Source: Vagococcus elongatus (GTDB taxonomy: Bacteria; Bacillota; Bacilli; Lactobacillales; Vagococcaceae). Taken from it: 64,000 nucleotides of DNA. Position 1 is the stretch's first letter. Each line of letters starts with the position of its first letter. Positions 1 through 7,996 of the stretch are shown here, piece after piece. The notes beneath the pieces are model-generated. The model searched no databases and had not been told where the DNA came from. It saw nothing but the letters and a program-made list of their open reading frames with translations. The position numbers and the translations under genes were made by a program. The DNA is taken from positions 1-64,000 of the forward strand of contig NZ_NGKA01000012.1 of assembly GCF_003987645.1 (NCBI RefSeq). Reading direction: 5' to 3'.

Positions 1-349
1 TTATGTGCTCTGAAATAAAACAGTTTTCTTTAATAAAGTAGGGACTAGCAGTCGTATAAGAGTGACAGTTTCTACAAAAATATTTCTGTTTCTTCAGTTT
101 CATCACTGTGGGCATGTGATGGTAGTTTTCCAACCGAATCATAGAAGTTTTAGTCCCATTTTTAACCACCCTATAATTCCCTTCATGGTCGATTTGACTT
201 GAACCACATACTCGGCAAGCTTTAGGAGCAGGTAAATAATCAGCTTCAATAATAAGTATTTGCTTACTTTGATAGCGTTCTTGGGAAACAGCTAAAATAT
301 TTAAGGCTGGGTCTACAATTCTTAGTAATTTTTTGATATCATGGGTCAT
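1..349 (-). CDS. ISL3-family transposase, N-terminal part (cut by window edge)
   Basis: An open frame of 116 codons starts at an ATG at 349 on the minus strand, behind an AAGGAG Shine-Dalgarno site (rc of about 363-368), and continues past the window edge, so the C-terminal catalytic part is not visible. It begins MTHDIKKLLRIVDP and has an N-terminal zinc-ribbon-like pattern: C45-x2-C48 (CRVCGS) and C92-x2-C95 (CRNCHS), followed by the YTTASPYF-type segment common in ISL3 transposases. The next gene-sized region (560-1710) is a decayed relative of the same family, so two ISL3 copies lie side by side in the same orientation. Whether this copy is intact cannot be judged here. Confidence 0.75.
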   Translation of the reverse strand, partial: MTHDIKKLLRIVDPALNILAVSQERYQSKQILIIEADYLPAPKACRVCGSSQIDHEGNYRVVKNGTKTSMIRLENYHHMPTVMKLKKQKYFCRNCHSYTTASPYFIKENCFISEHI

Positions 350-436
350 GGCATATAGTTCTCCTTACTTTTTAGGTTTAGACGCTTTAATAGTAACAGA
401 AGAACTATATGTTTTTTTATTTAATACAAGAAAATA

Positions 437-470
437 GGGCTGATGAACCAATTTTTGATTCATCAGTCCC
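437..470. terminator. Hairpin at the upstream end of the ISL3-type element
   Basis: GGGCTGATGAA (437-447) pairs with TTCATCAGTCCC (459-470) with one bulged base, loop about 11 nt. It lies upstream of the transposase start and next to a GAGCC motif at about 481-485, which resembles ISL3 terminal repeats (GGCTC on the opposite strand). It probably shields the transposase from outside transcription. The exact IS end is not established. Confidence 0.4.
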
Positions 471-559
471 ATAAATTATAGAGCCGAAATAGATATTCTG
501 ACCAGATTTTTTTTGTTATTTTATTTTAATAAGGTAATTCATTAAAAAAATTTCCAACC

Positions 560-1710
560 ACGTATTTTTAAAGGCTTTAATATGGGCATTTTTGGCGTAT
601 ATTTTGCCATTAGAGTAAGGTTAACATTAAAATATTGCGGATACCTTCCTCATAATTCAAGAGATTTTGAAGCTTTTTTAGAAAGTTCTCATCCAAATCT
701 TTAGGTAATTCTTGAAGCCGCATAAAAAATTCATGATTCTCTAATCCTCTCTCCGATGGAAAGCATCGGCCAACAGATGAAAGACATCACAGGCTTTATT
801 TAATGGCTCTGAGTAGCCTAATAGTTAATCAATGAGCATGGCGTCGGTCATCAAAGAATAGCGGTGTGTCCCAAACTGCTGCCACCGATTATATTCACTA
901 ATATCAACGGTTTGTCTGTTTTTCAATTAGCATGGTAAATGCCCCCATTAATTTTCCGGATTTTTCCTCATGATGACTGACTTTCCAGTGTTTTATTTCT
1001 TTTACACGTAAGTGATTGAAAGCATCCTTTAAATGTTTGATTACATGGAAGCAATCGATAATCAGTGTAGCTTTAGGCAACCCCTCTTTAGTGAGTGCGT
1101 TCTAAGGGGCGTTCATATTAGTGACTAAAAAAGCCACCTTTTCTCTCACAGCTAAGGGATAACGAGCTAACATCTTGGTTAAGTAATTTTTTCCAACTTG
1201 GAAAAATGTCGACAAGCTCTCGAGTTTTGTTGTCACCGAAAATGAAGTTCATGGCTTCTTCCCTTACCGTATGGGAACGGAATTCATACTCCATCAATAT
1301 TTTTGGTAAATAATTGATGGAACGTTTGATGACATAAGATTTTAAGATTTTAAGGATGCGGATCGCGGTAGTGATGGACACTTGCGTGAGTTTCGCAATG
1401 CAGGTCAATGATATTTTTCGTTTGAGTAAATCAATTGTTTTAAACACGACATGTTTGGTGATAGAACATGTCGGTGCAATAAAATAGCTTTTAACTGTAT
1501 GATGAACTGACAATTACGATAATGATAACGTTGTTTGGCAAATTTTATCACAGTTGGTAATTGTTGATAGGCTTCCAATTCGGGATTTAGTTTGGTATAG
1601 ATGACCAAGGTATTCTGATGATGAACTTTTTCCTGAGAAAATTACGAAATAATGAAATGAGGGTCTACAATTCTGAGCATTATTTTGATATGATGGGACA
1701 AAGCATATCA
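560..1710 (-). pseudogene. Decayed ISL3-family transposase
   Basis: The minus strand carries an ISL3 transposase broken by stop codons and frameshifts. Its 5' end aligns with the neighbouring copy at 349-1 (a shared AGAATTGTAGACCC stretch), but an in-frame TAA appears within the first ten codons. Recognisable pieces follow in different frames: a YQQLPTVIKFAKQRYHYRNC zinc-ribbon remnant, a helix-turn-helix-like piece (KLTQVSITTAIRILK), an AMNFIFGDNKTRELVDIF core segment, LIIDCFHVIKHL, and near the 3' end NAHIKAFKNTW. Since homology runs along the whole length, this is a mutated full copy, not a small fragment. It cannot encode a functional protein. Confidence 0.75.
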
Positions 1711-1826
1711 TCCTTTCTTGTGGCTATTTGTCGTGATTTTATCTTACCAGAAAGATAATATGTTTTTGTTTTTTTATTATTCAATGAAAAAAAGACGAGG
1801 CTGACCCATAAGTCCTCATTTAAAAC

Positions 1827-1867
1827 AAAAAAGGAATGAAATCTTTTTATGATTTTGTTCCTTTTTT
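1827..1867. repeat. Left-end hairpin of the IS1182-type element
   Basis: AAAAAAGGAA (1827-1836) pairs with TTCCTTTTTT (1858-1867), with inner AAATC/GATTT pairing. It is followed by a T-rich tract and looks like a terminator insulating the transposase from incoming transcripts. Confidence 0.55.
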
Positions 1868-1934
1868 TAGCGATAAAAATAGCACTTCCTTGTATAATTA
1901 AAGTACCAACCATAACCAAAAGGGAGTGCTATCT

Positions 1935-2474
1935 ATGTACAAAGATTATAACATGAATCAGGTCACCTTATCATTAGATTTAGAGATTTATTTGGGAAAA
2001 GACGACCTTGCTTTTGCGATTAATAATCTTGTGGAAAGCATACCAGAAAAAGCCTTCGCTGCTTTTGAGCACCAGATGGGAGCAACCTCTTATCATCCTA
2101 AAATGATGTTGAAGTTGATACTGTGCGGTTACACACAGTCTATTTTTTCTAGCAGAAGAATTGAAGCTCTAGCTAAAGACAGCATTCGTGCTCGATGGCT
2201 GACACAATCACATCAACCCAATTTCAGAACGATTGATCGTTTTCGTGTGCATCCTCATGTACAAGTTTTATTAGAAGTGATCCTATGTCAAGATTTAGGA
2301 CAAGTTAAACTGAGAAAGTTAGATGCTCATCAACGGACGAGCTTCTTAGATAGACAAAAAAATAAGGAAACCCAAATCTTTTTATCGATGTTGGTTTCCT
2401 TTTTACTATTTTTGAGACTTATGGGTCAGCCTTGTATATTAAGTGAGCTGCTTGAAGTAATAATAACGTCATAG
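1935..2474 (+). pseudogene. Truncated IS1182-type transposase
   Basis: Starting at ATG 1935 (MYKDYNMNQ), about ten bases after an AAAAGGGAG ribosome-binding site, the first about 125 residues match the N-terminal domain of IS1182-type transposases (DUF772-like): YHPKMMLKLILCGYTQ, then RTIDRFRVHPHV. After about residue 130 the family likeness stops and the frame runs through the right-end hairpin and the right inverted repeat, ending at 2474 outside the element. The DDE catalytic residues are absent. An in-frame GTG at 1926 is a less likely start. It is a deletion derivative; only the DNA-binding N-terminal region could be made. Confidence 0.7.
2364..2401. repeat. Right-end hairpin of the IS1182-type element
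   Basis: AAGGAAACC (2364-2372) pairs with GGTTTCCTT (2393-2401), with further inner pairing CAAATC/GATGTTG and a following T run. It mirrors the left-end hairpin in position and loop sequence. Confidence 0.55.
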
Positions 2475-2535
2475 TCAAATCTTATGTATTGTTGAAGTTC
2501 TGACACCAAACAATGAGCATGAATTGACTATGACG
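2467..2535. repeat. 69-bp segment bounded by perfect 12-bp inverted repeats
   Basis: CGTCATAGTCAA (2467-2478) and TTGACTATGACG (2524-2535) are exact reverse complements, 45 bp apart. They lie just outside the right end of the IS1182-type element. The segment has no coding potential. It could be the ends of a tiny degenerate element or a large hairpin; nothing else identifies it. Confidence 0.55.
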
Positions 2536-2699
2536 CAAAATCAATTTAACATAGGTTAATGTTCTTTTTTTAGATTTTTCCTTCATCTTAAAATACCTTG
2601 GTATGGTACTTCTAGTAGTTTCCAGAATGTTGATGTTTTTTTAGATATTTAGTAAGTCTTTTATATTTCAGATTATATTTTAAAAAAACATCTCAGTCT

Positions 2700-3293
2700 C
2701 TAGTCGTTGATTTCTTCAAATAAGCTGTCAACAGCAATTTTGATAAGCGTATCAAATGCCGCAAACTTATCAGATTGAACTTCAGTAGGCATACTTACGG
2801 TATATAAGAGTGTATTTAAGGCTGTATAAGCAACATCAACATCCCCTTTAGCTTTTAAGTTCAGTTGAGAGATAATTAAGTTAGTATATTCAATACTGCT
2901 TTCCTTCAGTTCTTGAAGTTTCTCTTCAGAAAGTTTTTGATAGAATGAATGGAAGTCAGGGTTTGAAAAATCATATAAGAATTGAGACTTGTCATACTCT
3001 CTATATATCCATTTCATCGCTTCAATTAATCCGAATTTATTTGGATTCTTATTAAGTATATTTTGAATTTGTTCTTCCAATCGGGTACGGATTCTGATTA
3101 ATGTATCAACAAATACGTCCTCCTTTGTCTCATAGAGCAAATAAAATGCACCGGTTGATATTCCTGTCTGTGAAGTCAGGTAGGTGATTGACGTTCTCAT
3201 ATACCCATTTTTTCTCCAGCTTTCTTCGCAAACTTCACACATCTTGGTTCTTAATTTTTCTTTGTCTTTTTCAGAAAATGCATTAGACTTCAT
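2700..3293 (-). CDS. TetR-family transcriptional regulator
   Basis: A 197-residue protein of normal TetR length. The N-terminal helix-turn-helix reads SITYLTSQTGISTGAFYLLYETKEDVF (about residues 34-60 from the chosen start, quoted here in two parts of one motif), with the typical G-x-FY-x-YF/KE-like ending; the C-terminal part is the variable ligand-binding domain. The start is placed at ATG 3293 (MKSNAF) because the AGGAG ribosome-binding site (rc of 3301-3305) lies seven bases upstream; an in-frame ATG at 3314 would put that site inside the gene. It stands alone, tail-to-head with the surface-protein gene, and its ligand and targets are unknown. A possible operator is noted at 3325-3344. 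Confidence 0.85.
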   Translation of the reverse strand: MKSNAFSEKDKEKLRTKMCEVCEESWRKNGYMRTSITYLTSQTGISTGAFYLLYETKEDVFVDTLIRIRTRLEEQIQNILNKNPNKFGLIEAMKWIYREYDKSQFLYDFSNPDFHSFYQKLSEEKLQELKESSIEYTNLIISQLNLKAKGDVDVAYTALNTLLYTVSMPTEVQSDKFAAFDTLIKIAVDSLFEEIND

Positions 3294-3324
3294 TAAATCA
3301 CTCCTGTTCGGCATAATAATATCA

Positions 3325-3344
3325 TGTTTAGTCAGTAAGTAACA
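3325..3344. promoter_or_regulatory. Possible TetR operator upstream of the regulator gene
   Basis: TGTTTAGTCAGTAAGTAACA lies about 30 bp upstream of the TetR start. It has TGTT/AACA outer arms and the TTACTTACTGACT-like core seen in many TetR-family operators. The palindrome is imperfect, so autoregulation is only a suggestion. Confidence 0.3.
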
Positions 3345-3498
3345 GGATATTTATGATTTTAGACATAAATTGTTACCGAGCAGTAGAATCAACTTCTGAT
3401 AAGACAAGCCAAAATAATTCCAGTGGGTTAAGTGATGTTCTTACAGTGAAATTAACTATCTTATTAATCTTTATGGGGAAAATTCTATATAATCATGT

Positions 3499-3544
3499 AA
3501 AAAAGAAAAACAAAAAAGCCCTCAAAAATTTAGATTTTTGAGGG
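3499..3544 (-). terminator. Rho-independent terminator of the surface-protein gene
   Basis: CCCTCAAAAAT (3519-3529) pairs perfectly with ATTTTTGAGGG (3534-3544), loop of four bases. Read on the minus strand it is followed by CTTTTTTGTTTTT, so it ends transcripts of the surface-protein gene that stops at 3562. Confidence 0.85.
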
Positions 3545-3561
3545 ATGGTAGATTTAACCAG

Positions 3562-6500
3562 CTATTTTTTTGTTGATTGTTTTTTTCTTAAAGCAATACT
3601 TAAAGCAAGAAGTGTACAACCAGATAGTGTCAATAAACTTGACCAAGCTAATGTTGCCGAGTTAATGCCTGTCTTTGGTAGTGTCTTATTTACTGGCTCT
3701 TCTGGCTTCACCGGAGGTTCAGGCTTAACTTCTGGAATAATGATTTTTCCCCATTGTGCTGTGTAAACTACATTTTCAGTCACAGTCTCCGCCACAGCAG
3801 GCTCCCAGCCAAGGAAAGTATAGCCTTCTCGTGCAGGTTTGCCCACAAAAGCTGGCGTGTCACTGTCCTCAACCACATCCTCAAAAATTTGATCCTCAAA
3901 GATAACCTCATCATCAACGCCATCCGTATAGGTCACGGTGTACTTGTTGACAGGGACCACGATTTCTTCCCATTGTGCTGAGTAAACTGCGTTTTCAGTC
4001 ACAGTCTCAGCGACAGTAGGCTCCCAGCCAATGAAGGTGTAGCCTTCCCGGGTAGGTGCGCCAACGAATGTTGGTGTCTCGCTGTTTTCCATCACATCCT
4101 TAAAGACTAGGTCTTCAAAGATAACTTCATCATCAACGCCGTCCGTATAAGTCACGGTGTACTTGTTGACAGGGACCACGATTTCTTCCCATTGTGCCGT
4201 ATAGACAGCATCTTGTGTCACCGTGTCTGCCACAGCAGGCTCCCAACCTAAAAATTTATAGCCTTCTCGTACAGGTGTGCCAGCGAATGCTGGTGTCTCA
4301 CTATTTTCCACCACATCTGTAAAGACTAGGTCTTCAAAGATAACTTCATCATCAACGCCGTCCGTATAAGTCACGGTGTACTTGTTGACAGGTACCACGA
4401 TTTCTTCCCATTGTGCCGTATAAACTGCATTTTCAGTCACAGTCTCAGCCACAGCAGGCTCCCAACCTAAAAATGTATAGCCTTCTCGTGCAGGTGTGCC
4501 AGTGAATGTAGGTGTCTCACTGTTTTCCACCACATCGTCAAACACTTGGTCTTCAAAGATAACTTCATCATCAACACCATCTGTATATGTTACGGTAAAT
4601 TTATTGACAGGGACTACGATTTCTTCCCATTGCGCCGTATAGAGAGCATCTTGTGTCACCGTTTCTGCCACAGCAGGCTCCCAACCTAAAAATTTATAGC
4701 CTTCTCGTGCAGGTGTGCCCGCAAAAGCTGGCGTCTCACTATCCTCAACCACATCCTTAAAGACTTGATCTTCAAAAATAACTTCCTCATCAACGCCGTC
4801 AGTATAGGTCACGGTGTACTTGTTGACAGGGACTACGATTTCTTCCCATTGCGCCGTATAGACAGCATCTTGTGTCACCGTTTCAGCGACAGCAGGCTCC
4901 CAACCAAGGAAAGTATAGCTTTCTCGTACAGGTGTACCCGCAAAAGCTGGCGTCTCACTATCCTCAATCACATCCTTAAAGACTAGGTCTTCAAAGATAA
5001 CTTCATCATCAATGCCATCAGTATAAGTCACGGTATACTTGTTGACAGGGACTACGATTTCTTCCCATTGCGCCGTGTAAACTGCGTTTTCAGTCACCGT
5101 GTCTGCCACAGCAGGCTCCCAGCCAAGGAAGGTATAGCCTTCTCGGGTAGGGGTGCCCACAAAAGCTGGTGTCTCACTGTCCTCAACCACGTTCTGAAAG
5201 ACTAGGTCTTCAAAAATAACTTCCTCATCAACGCCATCCGTATAAGTCACGGTGTACTTGTTGATAGGTATCACGATTTCTTCCCATTGTGCCGTATAAA
5301 CCGCATCTTGTGTCACCGTTTCAGCGACAGCAGGCTCCCAACCAAGGAAAGTATAGCCTTCTCGTGCAGGTTTGCCCACAAAAGCTGGCGTGTCACTGTT
5401 TTCCACCACATCCTCAAAAATTTGATCCTCAAAGATAACCTCATCATCAACGCCATCCGTATAGGTCACGGTGTACTTGTTGACAGGGACCACGATTTCT
5501 TCCCATTGTGCTGAGTAAACTGCGTTTTCAGTCACAGTCTCAGCGACAGTAGGCTCCCAGCCAATGAAGGTGTAGCCTTCCCGGGTAGGTGCGCCAACGA
5601 ATGTTGGTGTCTCGCTGTTTTCCATCACATCCTTAAAGACTTGGTCTTCAAAAATAACTTCATCATCAACACCATCCGTATAGGTCACGGTGTACTTGTT
5701 GACAGGGACCACGATTTCTTCCCATTGTGCCGTATAGAGAGCATCTTGTGTCACCGTTTCTGCCACAGCAGGCTCCCAACCAAGGAAGGTATAGCCTTCT
5801 CGTGCAGGTGTGCCCGCAAAAGCAGGTGTGTCACTGTTTTCCACCACGTCCGCAAAGATTTGGTCTTCAAAGATAACCTCCTCATCAACGCCATCCGTAT
5901 AAGTCACGGTGTACTTATTGATAATTGGGTTTTTAGAATAAATAATATTAAATTCTCTATCGTTAAAAGTATAAGTTTGGTCTAAAGAATCTACCACAGG
6001 GTCCTCAATAGAGTCTCCAACTTCTTCAATTCTTTCGAAGGTATACCCATCGATTGCTTTTGTATCGAGAGTAAATGGTGTTTCGTACTTTCCGCTCAAA
6101 GATATATCTTCAGCAATCTGATTTCCAGCTTCGTCAACGTAATGTACTTTAACATTTGATTGATGAGTAAATGTTACGTTCAAATGAAAGCGAATGTCAT
6201 CAAATGTGTAATTGATAGTTCCATCATAATAGGTGGTACCTGTTCCAAATGAAAAAGCAGCGAGTCCTTCATCATAGTTGGAAGTAAAGTCATGTTTGAG
6301 TAATGATTCCAAATCTTCAACATCAGTATCGTCCCATAAGAAGCGATAAGTATCACTAGGCACAAAGATATGTGCAGCTTCGTCTGATTTTTCAGAATCT
6401 AAGTGAGAATCCTCTTCATAAATGTAAGCATATTCTTCGTCTAACTCGTTGATGATATAAAATTCGGAGTCAGTTTCTAAAGAATCAACGATTGATATCT

Positions 6501-7104
6501 TGTCGGTTTTCTTATATTCGAATATGCCAAGAAGCGGGAATTTAATCCCCCAATCTTTTGTTTCAATCTCAATCTTTTTATAATCTGCAACGTCTATTTC
6601 TTTATCAATCATAATTGTATTGCCGGCAAATACAATAGAGCCTACTGGATATAAAAGAGAAATGAAATTATTAAAATCAACACCGTTATTGAAGGTACTC
6701 TCTGAGATGTAAAGAGCATTCATTTTCTTGATAGCGGTGAGGGGAGTGAAGTCATACTTAATAAGTTTCTCAGTTTGTTTAAGATTTAATCCGGTAATAT
6801 ATAGAGCATCAATATTCATTTGCTCAATACCCTTAAAGTCTTTAACACTAAATAAGTGGAGATTCTCTGAGCTGACAGAAATCGAAGAAATACTATTGAG
6901 ATCTTCAACGGTAAATTCATCTACAGAGTCATATCCCATCTGCTTAGCAAACAATTTCCGTAAGTTTTCATCAGGCATCACTTCAACAATTGATTGGCCA
7001 TCATCATTCAATGTCTTTGAACTGTTAGCTGAAATACTCCCCGGGACAATTATCAGCATGGATACAGCAAGAATCATTGCAAAAATAAGTTTTTTAATTT
7101 TCAT
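3562..7104 (-). CDS. LPxTG cell-wall-anchored surface protein with ten B-type repeats
   Basis: A 1,180-residue secreted protein. A signal peptide (MKIKKLIFAMILAVSMLIIV) is followed by a leucine-rich-repeat-cap-like region (residues about 40-110, DENLRKLFAKQMGY, FTVEDLNSISSISV), a unique region, a MucBP-like segment (VKVHYVDEAGNQIAEDISLSG), ten tandem 73-residue repeats (NKYTVTYTDGVDDEVIFED ... YTFLGWEPAVAETVT ... YTAQWEE) of the Listeria-Bacteroides/InlB B-repeat type, and a sortase signal LPKTG with a hydrophobic segment and a basic tail. The start is ATG 7104, behind AAGGGAGG; an in-frame ATG at 7125 has no such site. It is probably sortase-anchored and may act in adhesion or matrix contact. 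No sortase gene is nearby. It is transcribed alone. Confidence 0.9.
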   Translation of the reverse strand: MKIKKLIFAMILAVSMLIIVPGSISANSSKTLNDDGQSIVEVMPDENLRKLFAKQMGYDSVDEFTVEDLNSISSISVSSENLHLFSVKDFKGIEQMNIDALYITGLNLKQTEKLIKYDFTPLTAIKKMNALYISESTFNNGVDFNNFISLLYPVGSIVFAGNTIMIDKEIDVADYKKIEIETKDWGIKFPLLGIFEYKKTDKISIVDSLETDSEFYIINELDEEYAYIYEEDSHLDSEKSDEAAHIFVPSDTYRFLWDDTDVEDLESLLKHDFTSNYDEGLAAFSFGTGTTYYDGTINYTFDDIRFHLNVTFTHQSNVKVHYVDEAGNQIAEDISLSGKYETPFTLDTKAIDGYTFERIEEVGDSIEDPVVDSLDQTYTFNDREFNIIYSKNPIINKYTVTYTDGVDEEVIFEDQIFADVVENSDTPAFAGTPAREGYTFLGWEPAVAETVTQDALYTAQWEEIVVPVNKYTVTYTDGVDDEVIFEDQVFKDVMENSETPTFVGAPTREGYTFIGWEPTVAETVTENAVYSAQWEEIVVPVNKYTVTYTDGVDDEVIFEDQIFEDVVENSDTPAFVGKPAREGYTFLGWEPAVAETVTQDAVYTAQWEEIVIPINKYTVTYTDGVDEEVIFEDLVFQNVVEDSETPAFVGTPTREGYTFLGWEPAVADTVTENAVYTAQWEEIVVPVNKYTVTYTDGIDDEVIFEDLVFKDVIEDSETPAFAGTPVRESYTFLGWEPAVAETVTQDAVYTAQWEEIVVPVNKYTVTYTDGVDEEVIFEDQVFKDVVEDSETPAFAGTPAREGYKFLGWEPAVAETVTQDALYTAQWEEIVVPVNKFTVTYTDGVDDEVIFEDQVFDDVVENSETPTFTGTPAREGYTFLGWEPAVAETVTENAVYTAQWEEIVVPVNKYTVTYTDGVDDEVIFEDLVFTDVVENSETPAFAGTPVREGYKFLGWEPAVADTVTQDAVYTAQWEEIVVPVNKYTVTYTDGVDDEVIFEDLVFKDVMENSETPTFVGAPTREGYTFIGWEPTVAETVTENAVYSAQWEEIVVPVNKYTVTYTDGVDDEVIFEDQIFEDVVEDSDTPAFVGKPAREGYTFLGWEPAVAETVTENVVYTAQWGKIIIPEVKPEPPVKPEEPVNKTLPKTGINSATLAWSSLLTLSGCTLLALSIALRKKQSTKK
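3730..5919 (-). repeat. Ten tandem 219-bp coding repeats in the surface-protein gene
   Basis: The block is exactly 10 x 219 bp, each unit coding 73 residues. Counting from the N-terminus, units 2 and 9 differ at very few residues (both have FKDVMENSETPTFVGAP and YTFIGWEPTVAE), as do 3 and 10 (AFVGKPAREGYTF), suggesting that a two-unit block was duplicated or gene-converted. Unit 10 diverges at its end, WGKIIIPE. Such arrays are prone to length change by recombination and to assembly collapse. Confidence 0.9.
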
Positions 7105-7425
7105 CACATTTCCTCCCTTGATCAAATTACATCATAATATGGTAATTTGAACATCATATAGCCCATTTTAAGGCATTATGAATAAAAGTCAACAGATATT
7201 CACGAACTTGTGTTTTAAAATTAATTGAAGTTATAATTTAAAATTATGACTATACTCACTAGATTTCAAAAATATTTTTCATAAATTGTCACTTCACAAG
7301 CTGATCGAACGCTCTTATATTTTCATCTTCAGTCATTTACGGGTCTACAACGCAAGTAACATAAAATTGGCTTGCCTCAAGGGTTACTCAGGTAAGAATA
7401 TAATATTAGAATAAATAAATTGAAT

Positions 7426-7473
7426 TTTGACGTAGGTCAAAGAAATTATGATTAAAACTGGTTAACATATAGT
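7426..7473 (+). promoter_or_regulatory. Crp/Fnr-type operator and promoter of the HMA-ATPase operon
   Basis: TTTGACGTAGGTCAAA (7426-7441) is a perfect palindrome, TTGAC-N4-GTCAA, close to the FNR/FLP consensus TTGAT-N4-ATCAA. A candidate -10 lies downstream (TAACAT 7463-7468 or TATAGT 7468-7473), which would place the palindrome centre about 41-46 bases upstream of the transcription start, the usual position for activation by Crp/Fnr proteins. The operon itself ends in a Crp/Fnr gene, so autoregulation is likely. Confidence 0.6.
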
Positions 7474-7492
7474 CATAAGGGAGGTCATGATG

Positions 7493-7708
7493 ATGACAAA
7501 GAAAATATTTCAAATGGAAACAATTAGTTGTCCAAGTTGTATTGCTAAAATCGAAGGAGCTTTAAAAAGACTGAAAGGAATAAAAAAATATGAAGTCTTA
7601 TTTAACAGCTCTAGAGTCAAAGTCGAATTTGATGAAACAGTGCTTTCGTCTAAGGAAATCATAGATAAAATTGAAAAAGTCGGTTATACAGTATTGAGTG
7701 AGAAATGA
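7493..7708 (+). CDS. HMA-domain metal-binding protein (CopZ-like)
   Basis: A 71-residue single-domain protein with the beta-alpha-beta-beta-alpha-beta heavy-metal-associated fold. The metal-binding motif is C-P-S-C (ETISCPSCIAKIEGALKRL), and the C-terminal EKVGYTV is typical. Three consecutive ATGs (7487, 7490, 7493) are possible; 7493 is chosen because AAGGGAGG ends at 7484, giving eight bases of spacing. It is the first gene of the operon with the P-type ATPase at 7997, and the ATPase lacks its own N-terminal HMA domain, so this protein probably supplies it. The metal is not determined by the sequence. Confidence 0.85.
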   Translation: MTKKIFQMETISCPSCIAKIEGALKRLKGIKKYEVLFNSSRVKVEFDETVLSSKEIIDKIEKVGYTVLSEK

Positions 7709-7718
7709 GGAGAAAAAC

Positions 7719-7979
7719 ATGAAGGAAGATATAAACAAATTAAAAATGCTTATGCCGATTGTTGCTAGAGTACATGGGGATAATCATCCGGAATTTCATC
7801 AAGTAAGAAGTATTTTTCAAGAAATCACATAAAAACTTGAACGGGGAGAAAATGTTTCAACTGATTTTAAACGTTTGAACAGTCTCACCGATGATTATAA
7901 AATTCCAGATGATGTTTGTGAAAGCTATGCAGAAGTTTACAACACACTTAAATTACTGGACAATCATTATTCTGAATGA
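7719..7979 (+). pseudogene. Small hemerythrin-like gene interrupted by a nonsense codon
   Basis: ATG 7719, ten bases after the HMA gene and behind GAGGAG, opens a frame that would give 86 residues ending at 7979, but codon 38 is TAA (7830-7832). The two halves are clearly one gene: MPIVARVHGDNHPEFHQVRSI ... before the stop, and KLERGENVSTDFKRL ... YAEVYNTLKLLDNH after it. The VHG-x2-HPEF pattern resembles the C-terminal part of hemerythrin-like iron-sulfur repair (RIC/ScdA) proteins; I infer this from the motif only. A single base change from GAA or AAA would explain the stop. The second half has no good restart signal. Confidence 0.6.
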
Positions 7980-7996
7980 AGTAAAGAGGGATAGGT

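Larger units (their letters stand above)
1798..2432 (+). mobile_element. Internally deleted IS1182-type element (635 bp)
   Basis: Terminal inverted repeats AGGCTGACCCATAAGTC (1798-1814) and GACTTATGGGTCAGCCT (2416-2432) match perfectly over 17 bp. Inside lies the N-terminal third of an IS1182-type transposase, then an abrupt change of sequence, so most of the transposase gene is missing. Each end has a rho-independent-terminator-like hairpin just inside the repeat (1827-1867 and 2364-2401), both containing AATCTTTTTAT in the loop side. Sequence left of 1798 (TATGTTTTTGTTTTTTTATT) resembles the upstream end of the ISL3 copy at 349, so this element appears to sit at, or to have interrupted, the end of the second ISL3 element. 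No target duplication is obvious. Confidence 0.75.

Noticed and set aside
3353-3541. Plus-strand 62-codon frame between the TetR and surface-protein genes
   Set aside because: No ribosome-binding site and its end runs through the terminator hairpin at 3519-3544.
3730-5919. CRISPR-like or satellite repeat array
   Set aside because: The units are 219 bp, directly tandem without spacers, and lie in frame in a surface-protein gene.
3754-5985. Several plus-strand frames of 70-115 codons over the surface-protein repeats
   Set aside because: They repeat with the 219-bp period, lack ribosome-binding sites and are antisense shadows of the repeat coding strand.
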